From positions 1-64,000 of the forward strand of contig JAAKBF010000180.1 of NCBI GenBank assembly GCA_012656075.1: 64,000 bases of DNA, in the 5' to 3' direction. Source of the DNA: Phytophthora hibernalis. Taxonomy: Eukaryota > Oomycota > Peronosporomycetes > Peronosporales > Peronosporaceae. This document shows positions 62,890 through 64,000 of the stretch, piece by piece. Position 1 is the first letter of the stretch. Every line of letters starts with the position of its first letter. The notes under the pieces are model-generated. The model did not search any database. It was not told the DNA's origin and worked only from the letters and a program-made list of their open reading frames with translations. Both the position numbers and the translations under genes were made by a program.

Positions 62890-64000
62890 GATCCGCTATC
62901 ACGCAGGCCAGATTACGAGCTAGCCCATGTCACGACAGTGTCTTCGTCTGTACCAGACTTAATTAGGCAAAGTATGCCAGCGACGACCACTACTACATCG
63001 CTTCTTGGGAGCAACGAGTTGAATGACCGGACATTAAATTGTCGTGGCTGCATCGGTACACCATCGATGACGGCCTGCTGTATTACAGCATGGATGCGGC
63101 CGATACACCACGCGTGGTCGTTCATGACGAGGACTTGAAGTTTCGCATCCTTTTGAGGCTCATGACACGCTTGTGGCCGGCCATCTCGGCCGTGAGAAGA
63201 CTTAAAGCTCTGTGTGCACACACGATTGGTGGCCCAAGCTTTATAAGTGGGCAAGCACGTACGTGCACACGTGTGGACGTTTCAACGTGTAAAGCCGTTC
63301 CCCCACCGGCGCCCCTGGCAAGTTTGCCTGTCCCTACGGGATGCTGGCACCGATGAGTATGGATTTCGTGTTTGGCCTGCCGAAGGACTCGGCGGGCAAC
63401 ACCGGCATCGTGGTCTTTGTTGACCGTCTGAGCAAGATGGCTCATTTGCGGCTGTGCCGGACTCCATTACAGGAGAAGGCACGGCTACGATTTTCTCGAT
63501 CGTGTTTTGCCAGCACGGGCTGCCGGAGGCAATTGTTCGGATCGAGACCCCCGTTTTACCGGGAAGTTTTGTCGTCCGTCATCAAGGTGTTGAGCACCAG
63601 GTTAGACATGTTCACCGCGGACCACCCCCAGACTGACGGTCAAACGGAACACGGTAATCGCGTTGTCGAGGATATCCTCCGCAGTATGTGGGCTGAAACA
63701 CCTAAGCGCTGGAGCGCTATGCTTCCACTCGTTGAGTTTGCATTGAATAATGCGGTACATGCTTCCACCGGTTATACGTGAACGGCTTAACCAACCCGCG
63801 CGTCCCGCTCACGCCGCCACTCCGTGGTTCAGAGCTTGGGGGAGGGCTAGACGGGCGGCTTGCTGAAGTCAGCCCTGCTAAAGTTCGACGTCAGGTTGAT
63901 ACCTTTGTGTCCACGCGACTTAGTGTCTTACGACATGTCAGAGACACTATGGCAGAGACCCAAGACATGCAAAATGAACATGTAGATGCTAAAGGTAGAG
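62890..64000 (+). mobile_element. Second Ty3/gypsy pol fragment, inverted, runs off the window
   Basis: The sequence starts at the end of RNase H (RRPDYEL region, near 62905) and continues through the integrase: LHRYTIDDGLLYYS (near 63045), the HHCC region, MSMDFVFGLPKDSAGNTGIV (near 63350), MFTADHPQTDGQTEHGNRVV (near 63610) and ALNNAVHASTGYT (near 63740). It continues past the edge with sequence matching VRRQVDTFVSTRLSVLRHV. It is a close copy, in opposite orientation, of about 56640-57750. The left junction near 62885 abuts the MITE flank. Frame steps are numerous. Confidence 0.9.

Noticed and set aside
1..64000. CRISPR arrays, bacterial operons, rRNA genes
   Set aside because: No regularly spaced short repeats, Shine-Dalgarno patterns or rRNA sequence are visible. 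Spliceosomal introns and histone H4 show eukaryotic DNA.

Overview
The window reads as nuclear DNA of an oomycete, most likely a Phytophthora-like member of the Peronosporales. The evidence is a Crinkler (CRN) effector head with the LFLAK motif, a stramenopile-type Crypton, sulfhydryl oxidases, short GT-AG introns and a dense nest of oomycete-type transposons. Almost every recognisable protein is split over two or three frames by one-base steps. An expected single-copy housekeeping gene (UTP13/TBL3) is split at four places, so I read most of these steps as indel errors in the assembly rather than as gene death. Gene coordinates therefore span all the frames of a gene.

Layout. 0-8 kb is a host gene island: a secreted GH1 beta-glucosidase (minus strand), three tandem QSOX-type sulfhydryl oxidases (the third with its centre deleted) and a fold-type IV aminotransferase. 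8-16 kb holds a Crypton tyrosine recombinase, a degenerate tRNA-like element and a complete MULE (12809-16046) with long terminal inverted repeats, a 9-bp target duplication and an antisense ankyrin-repeat piece. 16-25 kb is a minus-strand Ty1/copia pol split by a complete piggyBac (20098-24488), and it abuts an RWD-domain gene. 25.5-29 kb is a complete PIF/Harbinger element with TTA duplications. 30-36.6 kb has a Ulp1-protease fragment and a second copia (gag-protease), itself split by a second, inverted piggyBac (31757-36642). 37-41.6 kb is a second host island: UTP13, a globin and a truncated CRN.

About 42-54.2 kb is a Maverick/Polinton-type virus-like element. It carries a protein-primed-type DNA polymerase B with an inserted HNH-like module, a chromodomain integrase, an A32-type packaging ATPase, a capsid-like protein cut short at the right end, a fibre with a Peptidase S74 chaperone tail, a DUF5754-like protein and several unrecognised small proteins. 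A TATATAG-like box lies a few bases ahead of most of its start codons. 54.2-61 kb is a minus-strand Ty3/gypsy element that also has a long antisense ORF ending 4 bp from the pol stop; it is inserted in a Tc1/mariner element. 62.3 kb has an intact, strongly divergent histone H4 gene, followed by a 143-bp mariner-type MITE and an inverted second gypsy pol that runs off the window.

How the parts relate: the host genes form two short clusters, and everything between is a record of nested insertion. piggyBac went into copia twice at TTAA, gypsy went into mariner, and the Maverick and gypsy are now joined. The virus-like element is the most system-like unit, with replication, integration, packaging, capsid and attachment functions plus a common promoter-like box.
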